Notes under the pieces: generated by a model
The model's input: only the letters and a program-made list of their open reading frames with translations
The model's database searches: none
What the model was told of the DNA's origin: nothing
Translations under genes and position numbers: made by a program
In this document: positions 44,463-52,687 of the stretch, one piece after another
How positions within the stretch are numbered: the first letter of the stretch is position 1
How the letters are laid out: every line of letters begins with the position of its first letter
Assembly (NCBI RefSeq): GCF_011440305.1
Contig: NZ_JAAOIW010000001.1
Span: 558,001-622,000 of the forward strand
From: Paenibacillus agricola
GTDB taxonomy: Bacteria; Bacillota; Bacilli; Paenibacillales; NBRC-103111
Direction: 5' to 3'
Length of the DNA stretch: 64,000 nt

Positions 44463-44498
44463 AAAAAAACCTTCAGCTCCATAATGGAATTGAAGGTT
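44463..44498 (-). terminator. Rho-independent terminator after the beta-propeller gene
   Basis: On the minus strand AACCTTCA pairs with TGAAGGTT, with an inner TTCCAT/ATGGA pair, followed by seven T. It marks the 3' end of the carbohydrate operon. Confidence 0.85.
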
Positions 44499-44517
44499 CC
44501 TTCAAAAAAACAATTCT

Positions 44518-45702
44518 CTATTCAGTAAAAGCCTGGCTAACATCAACCGTATATATATGGCGTTGACCCTCATGAATCGAATCCAGCGAGATTACAGTGC
44601 CTGCACGGTTCCACTTCGGATGCAAATCACAGCGAAAATCTTCTTTAATATGAGGATAGGAATACAAGGATGCCAAGGTTACACCTTTGCGGTGTACCAA
44701 ATCATATAAGTATAAATGGCGGTAGCTATCAACCGGGTAGCTGTCATACAGCAGAATGGTACGGTCTGGCGAGTAGCTGCAGTGCCCATCTCTAACAAAA
44801 AATTGCTCGTCCAATATACTGACTTCATGCGTTTTATCCTTCAACACATACAATTGGATACCAGCAGACGAGCCTTCCGCTCCTTTGGAATAAATAACAA
44901 GCTGCTCGGGATCGCGCCAATGATAATGGGAGGCATGGTTATAATCTGATAAAAGAAACATGTCACTGCCGTCATAATTAGCGGTCAATATAGCCGATTT
45001 CCAGCTATCGCCTCCTACAGGAAAGTTTCTAACTAGACAAACAAAACGTGTGCCATCCGTATTAAAATTAATATGATTAATCATTATTTTCTGATCAACG
45101 CCGGCAAAGGAGCTTTTCGTAAAATCCCAAATTTGCTGTAAAGACAAAATTAATCGGCTTGCCCCCGTTGCCAAATCAATCAGGAAGATACCGTCTTCTT
45201 CGGGATGCGGCTCGTCCTTGAATGGATCTGGCGCTCCTGCATAGCCGTACCCTGGGCGGAAGTCAAACATTCGGCTAAAGTTAACGCTAAGGGCATATTT
45301 GCCTGTCGGATCGACATTCACTACAGGTAGCTCCAGCATCCGCTGCTGCTTGGTATGGACATTCATCACAACCCCCCGAATACCTTCATCCGTGTGTTGG
45401 TTGAAAATAATTTCATCGTTAGGATGCAAGGGATGCCATTGCAGCATCGAGCCCTGCTGGAAATTCCATGCCTTGGTTTCGGCAAGCGGAATGGTTTGTT
45501 TCGTATGGGTATCAATCATGCCGACTTCGGCTATATCGTCAGCTTCCTGCATGCGGTCCATAAACTTTACCTTTTGGTACAAATGGTAGCGATCGTCACC
45601 GCTCCAGGCAGGATTGTCATAATATCCATAAAAATAATGCCCTTCACCCTCTGTTAATCTCTCTATTTCCACAGCTTTGTTTTTAATTCTCTCTAACTCC
45701 AT
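44518..45702 (-). CDS. Beta-propeller protein resembling the oligogalacturonate lyase (PL22) family
   Basis: This protein of 394 residues has no signal peptide. It shows repeated blades of the TolB/PL22 propeller type: YYDNPAWSGDDRYHLYQKV, NHINFNTDGTRFVCLVRN, HASHYHWRDPEQLVIYSKG, DGHCSYSPDRTILLYDSYP and CDLHPKWNRAGTVISLDS. The histidine-rich HYHWRDP and DGHCSYSPD segments recall oligogalacturonate lyases, which use Mn2+ to cleave short pectin fragments inside the cell. I cannot confirm the catalytic set. It is last in an operon with sugar ABC permeases, which supports an intracellular sugar-processing role. Start ATG 45702 has GGAGG 8 nt upstream. Confidence 0.65.
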   Translation of the reverse strand: MELERIKNKAVEIERLTEGEGHYFYGYYDNPAWSGDDRYHLYQKVKFMDRMQEADDIAEVGMIDTHTKQTIPLAETKAWNFQQGSMLQWHPLHPNDEIIFNQHTDEGIRGVVMNVHTKQQRMLELPVVNVDPTGKYALSVNFSRMFDFRPGYGYAGAPDPFKDEPHPEEDGIFLIDLATGASRLILSLQQIWDFTKSSFAGVDQKIMINHINFNTDGTRFVCLVRNFPVGGDSWKSAILTANYDGSDMFLLSDYNHASHYHWRDPEQLVIYSKGAEGSSAGIQLYVLKDKTHEVSILDEQFFVRDGHCSYSPDRTILLYDSYPVDSYRHLYLYDLVHRKGVTLASLYSYPHIKEDFRCDLHPKWNRAGTVISLDSIHEGQRHIYTVDVSQAFTE

Positions 45703-45760
45703 CATACAAGCCTCCATTTCCTAATATGCCTGACTGTGTCGACATAACCCCAAGCTTCAT

Positions 45761-46636
45761 TTATTCTTTTAAAGCGCCAATCAATACGCCCTTTACAAAA
45801 AAACGCTGTACGAAAGGGAATACTAGCAATAGTGGTGCTATCGCTGCGACCATAATGGCAAATTTCAGCGTCAAAGCGACTAACACACGTTGGTCACTGA
45901 CATCCCCCATCATCTCTGTATTTTGATCAAGAATCAGCATCTCTCTCAGAAAAACTTGAAGTGGGTAAAGATCACGCTGGCGAAGATAAATAAGTGCGTT
46001 AAAATAAGCGTTCCAATGCCCGGAGCCGTAAAATAGAGCAATAACAGCAATAATCGGCTTTGATAACGGTAAAGCAATTTTAGTGAAAAATGTAAACTCT
46101 GTAGCACCGTCTACCTCAGCTGCATCACGCAATTCCTGTGGGATATTCATCTCCAGAAACGATTTGGTGATTAGCAAATTCCATGTGGTTACAGCGCCCG
46201 ATACGATCAATACCCAGCGTGTGTCCAGTAGCCCTAAGGATTTGACAATCAAATAGGTGGGAATCATTCCTCCGTTAAAAAATAAAGTAATAACAATCAT
46301 AAACATAATGACTCGTTTACCTGCTAGCTCCTGCCTGGATAAAGCGTAAGCTGCCAATAAGGTGACGATTACGTTTAATGTCGTCCCGGCTACGGTATAA
46401 ATAATGCTATTGTAATAGCCCAACCAAATTGTTGAGGTAGAAAGCAATAGCTTGTAGGCTTCCAGCGTAAAGCCGATTGGAAGGAACAGCATGGGATGCT
46501 CAATAACTTGAGCCGGATCGCTAAAGGATGCCGATACGATATAAACAAAAGGATATACAAATAATAGTGCCGTTAAAGCAAGGGCCACATAGATCGCCAG
46601 GTCAACCCCGCTTATCTTGGGCGATGTTTGATTCAT
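45761..46636 (-). CDS. Carbohydrate ABC transporter permease, LplC/YtcP type
   Basis: This 291-residue permease has six membrane segments and the inner-membrane coupling motif in EVDGATEFTFFTKIALPLSKPII (EAA loop). ITKSFLEMNIPQELRDAAE precedes it. It ends VQRFFVKGVLIGALKE, typical of LplC/YtcP permeases in Paenibacillus. These import complex oligosaccharides together with an LplB-type permease and a shared ATPase (MsmX) encoded elsewhere. No ATPase gene is present here, as usual. GGTGGGAG precedes the ATG at 46636. Confidence 0.93.
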   Translation of the reverse strand: MNQTSPKISGVDLAIYVALALTALLFVYPFVYIVSASFSDPAQVIEHPMLFLPIGFTLEAYKLLLSTSTIWLGYYNSIIYTVAGTTLNVIVTLLAAYALSRQELAGKRVIMFMIVITLFFNGGMIPTYLIVKSLGLLDTRWVLIVSGAVTTWNLLITKSFLEMNIPQELRDAAEVDGATEFTFFTKIALPLSKPIIAVIALFYGSGHWNAYFNALIYLRQRDLYPLQVFLREMLILDQNTEMMGDVSDQRVLVALTLKFAIMVAAIAPLLLVFPFVQRFFVKGVLIGALKE

Positions 46637-46664
46637 TGCTCCCACCCGCTTTCAATAAGTTCGG

Positions 46665-47600
46665 TTACCATAGCGAATATCCGCTGAGCTTGCGGGCCAC
46701 TCGGTTACAGACAATAATAAAGACGAAGGTCAGGAACGAATTAAATAATCCTACCGATGCGGCAAAGCTATATTGCTGCTGCTCTAGCCCAGACCGGTAT
46801 ACATAGGTGCTCAAGACATCTGCTGTCTCGTACGTGGTAGAATTATAAAGCAAGTACACCTTCTCGAAGCCCACATCCATAACCCGCCCTAAATCCAACA
46901 GCAGGATCGTAATAATGGTTGGTTTAATACCCGGTAAGGAAATATGCCATACCTTTTGCCAGCGGCTAGCTCCATCCATCTCGGCCGCTTCATATAAGCT
47001 TGGGCTGATTCCAGTTAACGATGCAAAATAAATAATCGAGCTCCAGCCCACGGTTTGCCATACGCCTGAGGACACATAAAGCGTTCGAAACCACCCAGAC
47101 TCACGCAAAAAGTCGATCCGAGTGCCTCCAAAAAACTCGATCAGGCCATTAATAAAACCTGTCGATGGCGAGGTGAAATTCACGATTAATCCTGCCACCA
47201 CCACTGTGGAAATAAAATGCGGCAAGTAGCTGATCGATTGGATCAGATTACGGAATTTGGGATGCTTCACCTCATGCAGCAGCAATGCAAACACAATCGG
47301 AATCGTAAACCCAAATAAAATACTGTAAAAACCGATTAATAACGTGTTACGAATTAAACGATAAAAATAAATCGAATTGAAAAAGGCCTCGAAATGCTTA
47401 AAGCCTACCCAAGGGCTGCTCGACATGCCGCGAAAAGGATTATAATCCTGAAAAGCGATCAACGTTCCATACATCGGGGCATAATGGAATAACAAATAAT
47501 AAATGGCCGCTGGTGCGAGGAATACATATAAAACTAAATTCCGTTTTACCTTGTTACGCATCCACATGTTATTTTTTCGTGCTATTGCGGAATTTTCCAA
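46665..47600 (-). CDS. Carbohydrate ABC transporter permease, LplB/YtcP-partner type
   Basis: This 311-residue permease has six membrane segments, beginning RNLVLYVFLAPAAIYYLLFHYAPMYGTLIAFQDYNP, the stereotyped LplB opening. Its EAA loop reads EAAEMDGASRWQKVWHISLPGIKPTI. The start is TTG with GGAGG 10 nt upstream. It lies between the solute-binding lipoprotein and the second permease, in the usual SBP-LplB-LplC order. Confidence 0.93.
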   Translation of the reverse strand: MENSAIARKNNMWMRNKVKRNLVLYVFLAPAAIYYLLFHYAPMYGTLIAFQDYNPFRGMSSSPWVGFKHFEAFFNSIYFYRLIRNTLLIGFYSILFGFTIPIVFALLLHEVKHPKFRNLIQSISYLPHFISTVVVAGLIVNFTSPSTGFINGLIEFFGGTRIDFLRESGWFRTLYVSSGVWQTVGWSSIIYFASLTGISPSLYEAAEMDGASRWQKVWHISLPGIKPTIITILLLDLGRVMDVGFEKVYLLYNSTTYETADVLSTYVYRSGLEQQQYSFAASVGLFNSFLTFVFIIVCNRVARKLSGYSLW

Positions 47601-47701
47601 GTTCTATGCACCTCCCAGGATTGCAGGCAAGTACAGGAAGGAAACATTCCTTCCTGTTCATAGCCCGGCTTGATCCTCTTGTCTTTCCTTGATTGCTTAC
47701 A

Positions 47702-49342
47702 TTATTTAATGGAAGCTGTGTAACGTCCGTACGCCTTGCTATACAGCTCACCTAGCTTGTCAGAGCCGATCTTTTTAAGCCCTTGTTGAAAAGCGTCATA
47801 TTCGGTGAACGGCTTTTTGCCGCGAATAAAAGCATTCATGTTTTCATCAACATACGTATTAATATCTCTTTGCAGCGTCTGCACTTCATTCAACTCTTCT
47901 TGCGTAAAGTGCAGCGCAGGAACCTTTTTCTTGCCAGCATGCTGAACAGCCAATGCATTGCCTTTTTTGCCTTCATCACTTAACGTTGCCAGGTAATGCT
48001 CAGCAATTTGCGAGGATGGCCAACCGCTAACATATCCAACATAAGTATTCAAGTAACCGAGAATATCGAGTTTTGGATCTGTAGTCACCTTATCCGTGTA
48101 GACAGGGTTGCCATCCTTAATGGTATAAGTGTCGCCTTCTAAGCCGAAGTACAGCAGCATGGCGCCTTCTTTGGAATAGAAGTAGTCCATCATCTTCGTA
48201 AGCTCAACCGCATTTTTAGTCGTGCTGGCGATGGAAACGCCACGACCTGGATCAATTTCATTATGCTTGCCAAAAATATTGCGTTCGCCTGTCGGCCCTT
48301 TAGGTGCTGCCACTGCAATAAAGCCTGGCTTTTTATTGGCGCCTTCCAGCATTTTGTTGAACTTGGTCAAATAGCCCGCGTTTGATCCATAAATAAAACC
48401 GGATACCTCCTGCAAAATTCTGCCTTCGCGAACATCCGCTTTCATTTTTTCATATTCCGGATCCAATAAGCCTTCAGCGTAAAGCTTGTTCAGGTATTGC
48501 AAAGCATCCTTATAGCGCGGATCTGTAGGACCATATTTGATTTTGCTATCCTCGATGAAGAAATCGTCCGTGCTGTTGGGTCCTCTGCTGCCTACCCCAA
48601 AAGCACCAATGATTGGATTCGGGTTATCCGTAAACGGGATTTCATCCGCTTTGCCATTTCCGTTCGGGTCTTTTTCTTTAAACGCCTTTAGAACCTGGTA
48701 CAATTCCTCCGTCGTATCCGGCGCCTTCATGCCTACTTTTTCTAACCAATCCCCTCGGATCATATAACCTGCAAATGCTTGCGTACGAGGGTCGAGAAGT
48801 AGTCTTGGAAAAAAATAAATATGGCCATCAGGAGAAGTAATTTGTCCTTTTACCGCTGGTGTTGTATCCAAAATTTTCTGAAGATTGGGCGCATGCTGCT
48901 TGATTAAGTCCTCAAGCGGCTGAAGCGCTCCTTGGCGGCCGTACTGGTCAGCTAATAAGGGGTCAATATGCCCTAGGAGATCCGGAATTTTTCCAGAAGC
49001 CATAATCAATCCCAATTGCTGTTTAAAATCATCTGCACCTGGCGCAGCGGTGGTTTCCCATTTTACGGTGATGTTCGTTTTTTTCGTCATTTCTTTCCAT
49101 ACAATTTGATCGGCATAGCTGGTAACTCCATTGGAACCGGTTGCAGGAATAAAATCCGTCCAACCCGTAACCGTTATAGGTTTATCCGAAATTTTCCCCC
49201 CTGCTTGAGGCGCAGCTGTTTGATCCGCTGGCTTCGCTGGTGCAGCAGGAGCCGCTGTATTAGAATCGGTGCACCCCGCTAATACTGTTGTAGTTGTGAA
49301 TAGTAATGTGACGATCAACGTAGCAAACTTTTTGGTAGACAT
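47702..49342 (-). CDS. Extracellular solute-binding lipoprotein, LplA-like
   Basis: This 546-residue protein has a lipoprotein signal peptide with lipobox VLAGC near residue 23, then an Ala/Pro/Gln linker and a large periplasmic-binding fold. LLADQYGRQGALQPLEDLIKQ, GYMIRGDWLEKVGMKAPDTTEELYQVLKAFKEKDPNGNGKADEIPF and PKLDILGYLN are typical of the large LplA-type binding proteins of Paenibacillus. The DPNGNGKADEIP segment may bind calcium. AGGAGG precedes the ATG. The ligand is unknown; a uronate or other oligosaccharide is possible from context. Confidence 0.93.
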   Translation of the reverse strand: MSTKKFATLIVTLLFTTTTVLAGCTDSNTAAPAAPAKPADQTAAPQAGGKISDKPITVTGWTDFIPATGSNGVTSYADQIVWKEMTKKTNITVKWETTAAPGADDFKQQLGLIMASGKIPDLLGHIDPLLADQYGRQGALQPLEDLIKQHAPNLQKILDTTPAVKGQITSPDGHIYFFPRLLLDPRTQAFAGYMIRGDWLEKVGMKAPDTTEELYQVLKAFKEKDPNGNGKADEIPFTDNPNPIIGAFGVGSRGPNSTDDFFIEDSKIKYGPTDPRYKDALQYLNKLYAEGLLDPEYEKMKADVREGRILQEVSGFIYGSNAGYLTKFNKMLEGANKKPGFIAVAAPKGPTGERNIFGKHNEIDPGRGVSIASTTKNAVELTKMMDYFYSKEGAMLLYFGLEGDTYTIKDGNPVYTDKVTTDPKLDILGYLNTYVGYVSGWPSSQIAEHYLATLSDEGKKGNALAVQHAGKKKVPALHFTQEELNEVQTLQRDINTYVDENMNAFIRGKKPFTEYDAFQQGLKKIGSDKLGELYSKAYGRYTASIK

Positions 49343-49390
49343 AATCGTTCCTCCTTATTTTTTTAGTAAGCGCATACTCAATACTCGTAA

Positions 49391-49409
49391 AGATAGCGTT
49401 TACATTATA
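49391..49409 (-). promoter_or_regulatory. Promoter -10 and perfect-consensus cre site of the sugar transporter operon
   Basis: On the minus strand TATAAT (49404-49409) runs directly into TGTAAACGCTATCT (49391-49404), which fits the cre consensus TGWAARCGYTWNCW at all 14 positions. It covers the expected transcription start, about 50 nt before the solute-binding protein gene, so CcpA binding there should block initiation. No good -35 hexamer is visible, which suggests an activator, most likely the divergent AraC protein. Confidence 0.8.
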
Positions 49410-49500
49410 GAATTGAATCATCTTTCCTTTCTATTAAAATCCTGCTTTCACCTTTGACCTCAAAAAATGTTGTATAATCTCGCCAATGTCATCATATCTT

Positions 49501-49535
49501 GGCATGTCTTAATACCTTGATTATAAGGCATGTAA
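49501..49535. promoter_or_regulatory. Direct repeats upstream of the AraC-type regulator, possible operator
   Basis: GGCATGT occurs at 49501-49507 and again at 49527-49533, a 26-bp spacing (about two and a half helical turns). AraC proteins often bind direct repeats. Nothing else supports the assignment. Confidence 0.3.
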
Positions 49536-49620
49536 AGCCCTAGCTCCATTGACATTCAAACCAACTTTTTGTATATTTCGTTCATATTCTTTCTTTAGCA
49601 CTGGAGGTCAGTTGGCGAAT

Positions 49621-50421
49621 ATGGAAAAAGATGAAAGTTTTTTAATCTTCGATATTTCTGAGCCTTATGAAGAAGTTAATTTCTATCGAAGACGTGAAGA
49701 TTGGAATATGGCAGAACACCATCACCCTTATTTTCAAATTATTTATGTCATTGAAGGGGTGCTTTTATTTAAAGTAGATGGTGAAGAGTATGTCCTAAAA
49801 AGAGGTCACATTTGCATTACGCCACCTTTTCAGCCTCATTCCTTGCGAACAGAGACCGGATACTACCAGCTAGGCATCAACCTACAAATCAACAAGGACG
49901 CTAAAGGGATTATTGGGCTGATGGACGTTTATATGCCGGATTTTATCGTTATTGACTATAGCCATTTGCTTGATGTACTGCCTGCCTTTGAGAAGGACTG
50001 CCGGGAGCTTACCAAGCTTTCCAAAATTAAAATAGCCAACGTCCTAGATGGTGTGATGGTAGCTTGTATGGAAAACGCCGTAAATGGCACTGATATCGAT
50101 TTTAAAAACAAGCTGCTAACGTTTCTCAATAAAAATTTGGATCAAAAAATTACCCTAAGTGATGTTTCAAAAGAATTAGCCATCAGCCAATCCCATCTCG
50201 AAAGACTCGTGAAAAGAGAATTCGGCAGTGGCGTCATTGAGTTATACAACCAGTTAAGAATTAACAAAGCATGCTCACTATTGAGTAATTCCAATTATAG
50301 TATCGAAAATATATCTGACTATCTCGGCTTCTATGATACGTCCCATTTCTCCCATTTCTTCAAGCAAAAAATTAAAATGAGCCCCACCCAATACCGCAAG
50401 CATAAAAACTGGGCCAAATAA
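49621..50421 (+). CDS. AraC-family transcriptional regulator with N-terminal cupin domain
   Basis: The product (266 residues) has an N-terminal cupin-type sugar-sensing domain (EHHHPYFQIIYVIEGVLLFKVDGEEY, GHICITPPFQPHS) and a C-terminal double helix-turn-helix (KITLSDVSKELAISQSHLERLVKREFGSGVIEL; IENISDYLGFYDTSHFSHFFKQKIKMSPTQYRKH). The start is probably the ATG at 49621; a TTG three codons earlier is nearer to GGAGG. It is divergent from the solute-binding protein gene and most likely activates that operon in response to its sugar. Confidence 0.93.
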   Translation: MEKDESFLIFDISEPYEEVNFYRRREDWNMAEHHHPYFQIIYVIEGVLLFKVDGEEYVLKRGHICITPPFQPHSLRTETGYYQLGINLQINKDAKGIIGLMDVYMPDFIVIDYSHLLDVLPAFEKDCRELTKLSKIKIANVLDGVMVACMENAVNGTDIDFKNKLLTFLNKNLDQKITLSDVSKELAISQSHLERLVKREFGSGVIELYNQLRINKACSLLSNSNYSIENISDYLGFYDTSHFSHFFKQKIKMSPTQYRKHKNWAK

Positions 50422-50451
50422 GGCAAAAAACCTTATTTATCTCGAAACCAC

Positions 50452-50493
50452 AAAAAACCTCCAGCCCACCTTATGGTGGATTTGGAGGTTTTT
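50452..50493. terminator. Bidirectional terminator between the AraC and CuA-protein genes
   Basis: AAAACCTCCA...CCACC pairs with GGTGG...TTGGAGGTTTT, with T-runs on both outer sides. It serves the two converging genes. Confidence 0.88.
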
Positions 50494-50545
50494 GTATACA
50501 TTCGGTAAAAGATGAACTAAAAATACACTAGAGTCGTTAAACTAA

Positions 50546-50923
50546 TTAAGTTACAATCAATACCGATTTCATATTGGCATGACCCGTTCCGCAAGGCAAG
50601 ACGCAATGAATTTCATATGTGCCTGGTTTATCAAAGGTTACTTCAGCCGACTTGGTTGCACCGTCCAATTTCACGTCTAGACCAACAATCTCTAATGCAT
50701 GTAGCCCTTCTTTATTTAACAAGGATACAGTGACCTTTTCACCGGACTTCACTGTATATTCAGCTTGGTCAAATTGAAAGTTTGATGCAATAAATTTTAG
50801 TTGGGGACCTGCATGTGCTTGCGAAGCATTTTCAGCTTGGCGACCTGAAATATCTTGGAACAACACACCTACGCCTAATAAAAAGGCTACGATTATAAAA
50901 CTAAACATGATCCACTTTGACAT
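50546..50923 (-). CDS. Membrane-anchored single-domain CuA-type cupredoxin
   Basis: This 125-residue protein has one N-terminal membrane anchor (about residues 5-22) and one cupredoxin domain facing outward. All five side-chain ligands of a CuA centre are present in order: His75, then Cys107, Cys111, His115 and Met118 in HCVLPCGTGHANM (C-x3-C-x3-H-x2-M). The normal cytochrome c oxidase subunit II motif has Glu where this has Leu109-Pro110 nearby. No other oxidase subunit is encoded near it. AGGAGG lies 7 nt before the ATG. It may carry copper or electrons; its partner is unknown. Confidence 0.88.
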   Translation of the reverse strand: MSKWIMFSFIIVAFLLGVGVLFQDISGRQAENASQAHAGPQLKFIASNFQFDQAEYTVKSGEKVTVSLLNKEGLHALEIVGLDVKLDGATKSAEVTFDKPGTYEIHCVLPCGTGHANMKSVLIVT

Positions 50924-51096
50924 TGTAAATCCTCCTATGCATTTTTCGCAGGCAACGCTATTGCGAACTGGAATCCTATTTAACATTGTACCTAATGAAC
51001 TGCATTTTACCTATTGCCTTTTGGATGGTTCCGGTGAAAAGTTTGTGACAATTTTGCTTATACACTGCTAATATTGACATTTTATCACATTAACCT

Positions 51097-51133
51097 AAAA
51101 AAACAAAAAGCCCTCACACTAAAAGTGAAGGCT
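51097..51133 (-). terminator. Rho-independent terminator after the YvyF-like gene
   Basis: On the minus strand AAGCCTTCAC pairs with GTGAGGGCTT around TTTTAGT, followed by T-rich sequence. It lies about 45 nt beyond the stop at 51177. Confidence 0.75.
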
Positions 51134-51176
51134 TGATTAAAAGCTATTACTTATGTAAGTGGTACCATTACCTGTA

Positions 51177-51578
51177 TTAATAGCGATTGGTGTGGCTTTT
51201 ATAGGCTGTATTGTAAATAAGCGGTTTAACTTCCTTCGCTTGCATTTCGCGAATATCATTGGTTAGACGAGTGCGGCAAGACATACACATCTCTTGCTGC
51301 CTGATCGGTTCTCTACAGCTATTGCAAGGATAGGTTAAATTAGGATAGTCGGAAGGTGACAAGCGTCTTTCTTTAATCCACAGCATGATTTGTTTTTCCG
51401 AAACGCCAGTTGCCATACTTAATTGCTGGGTCGTAGATTTGCGATTGCTCCGCAAATAACGGTCACAAGCATCAAACTCAGACTGCAAGGCAATGACGCA
51501 GTATGAGCAAAGATTACGCAAGTTTTTTTGAAAAACCTTGCCACAACCAGGACAATTAGCTACCATCAAAATACTCAT
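51177..51578 (-). CDS. Flagellar-region zinc protein of the TIGR03826 / YvyF type
   Basis: This 133-residue protein has two zinc-binding clusters (CPGCGKVFQKNLRNLCSYC near residue 9; CNSCREPI...CMSC near residues 84-101). Between them is a helix-turn-helix-like segment, TTQQLSMATGVSEKQIMLWIKERRLS. This is the layout of YvyF proteins normally encoded with flgM and flgN. Here it stands alone, with no flagellar gene nearby. The ATG at 51578 has GGGAAG upstream. Confidence 0.82.
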   Translation of the reverse strand: MSILMVANCPGCGKVFQKNLRNLCSYCVIALQSEFDACDRYLRSNRKSTTQQLSMATGVSEKQIMLWIKERRLSPSDYPNLTYPCNSCREPIRQQEMCMSCRTRLTNDIREMQAKEVKPLIYNTAYKSHTNRY

Positions 51579-51837
51579 GGCTGTCACTTCCCAATTTAAA
51601 ATGTAGTCCTATCGAACCAATTATAACATGACAATCGATAGTAATACATACCCATAATCTTTTTTTCGAAAAAATTTTATCCCGAGTTCTATTCCTATGG
51701 ATAGAGGTACATACACCTATTTGGCACAAATATCCCCCGATTTGTTGTCACCATTATTTCGGCTATGATTTTGACTACAGGACGATGTTCTATGCTATAC
51801 TTTCTCAAACTATATCACCGTTTTGGGGGTTTTCATC
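51579..51837. other. Intergenic region with no recognised gene
   Basis: The stretch is AT-rich. TTGACT (51771-51776) and TATACT (51796-51801), 19 nt apart, could be a weak promoter for the decayed transporter. Nothing else is supported. Confidence 0.4.
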
Positions 51838-52642
51838 ATGAAAACAAAGCATTCAGAAGAAGCAAACGAAGCTGCGGTGAAAAAGAACGCTACCGTATTT
51901 AGCATTTTGTTTGCTGTCAGCATGGTACATCTGCTAAATGATACCATTCAATCGATAGTCCCAGCTATATTTCCGCGGCAGGTTGTATACGAATGCAAGA
52001 AAGCAACGCAAAAAGAGCAAATCAGGTATGCCTAGAGCAAATCGAAATAAGGTTGCGGCTGCCATTACAATTCTGATATTGCTTCTGACCTCCAAAATGG
52101 CCTATTTGGCGGGAATCACAAGCTTTTATTCCTTTTATTTAATGGACCACTTTCAGCTTACCGTCCAAGAAGCTCAATTGTGTGTATTTGCCTTTCTGGC
52201 GGCGGGTGCTGCCGGAACCTTCTTTGGCGGCCATCTGTCCGATTTATGGGGACGAAGAAATGTAATCTGGTTCTCTATTCTTGGAGCACTTCCGTTCGCT
52301 TTCCTATTACCTTACGTGAATTTCCAAATTAGTATACTTTTTTGCATCATCATCGGTTTTACAATTATGTCTAGCGGCTCTGTTAATGTCGTTTATGCCC
52401 AAGAGTTGTTGCCTGGTCATATCGGAGCTGTATCGGGGCTGTTTTTCGGGCTTGCCTTTGGGGCAGGCGGGCTCGGAGCTGCTGCATTAGGCATGCTTGC
52501 CGATTCCACAAGCATTGACTATGTCATTAAGCTTTGCTGTTTCCTGCCACTTATAGGACTACTTGCCATCTTTTTGCCTTCTGACCGCAAGCTTAAGGAG
52601 TGGGCTGTGGAAGCTGAGCTCGCACAAGCTGAGATTCCGTAA
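51838..52642 (+). pseudogene. Decayed MFS transporter (fosmidomycin-resistance / Fsr-like), internal deletion and frameshift
   Basis: The first frame encodes a normal-looking N-terminus (KTKHSEEANEAAVKKNATVF, then VSMVHLLNDTIQSIVPAIFP) with the HLLND motif of the Fsr group. It then breaks near 51975 and stops at 52033. From about 51990 a second frame carries the central loop (RKQRKKSKSG) and the last six membrane segments (FYSFYLMDHFQLTVQEAQL, FFGGHLSDLWGRRNVIWFS). Helices 2-6, about 150 residues, are missing. The product cannot be a full 12-helix transporter. A GGGGG site still precedes the ATG. Confidence 0.85.
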
Positions 52643-52644
52643 AA

Positions 52645-52682
52645 CAAAAGAACCGTCCCAAATAGCATGGGACGGTTCTTTA
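52645..52682. terminator. Bidirectional terminator between the MFS remnant and punA
   Basis: AAGAACCGTCCC and GGGACGGTTCTT flank a 9-nt loop with A-rich and T-rich outer sides. It would end both converging units. Confidence 0.9.
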
Positions 52683-52687
52683 TTAGG

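Noticed and set aside
50939-50965. TTTTCGC/TGCGAA inverted repeat upstream of the CuA gene as a sixth copy of the palindromic family
   Set aside because: It is in the same position relative to the start codon, but the arms are far apart and the sequence and tail do not align with the family.
51160-51176. TGGTACCATTACC resembling a T-box core
   Set aside because: It lacks the RCG after TGGNACC, has no stem I or terminator arrangement, and lies at the 3' end of a gene.
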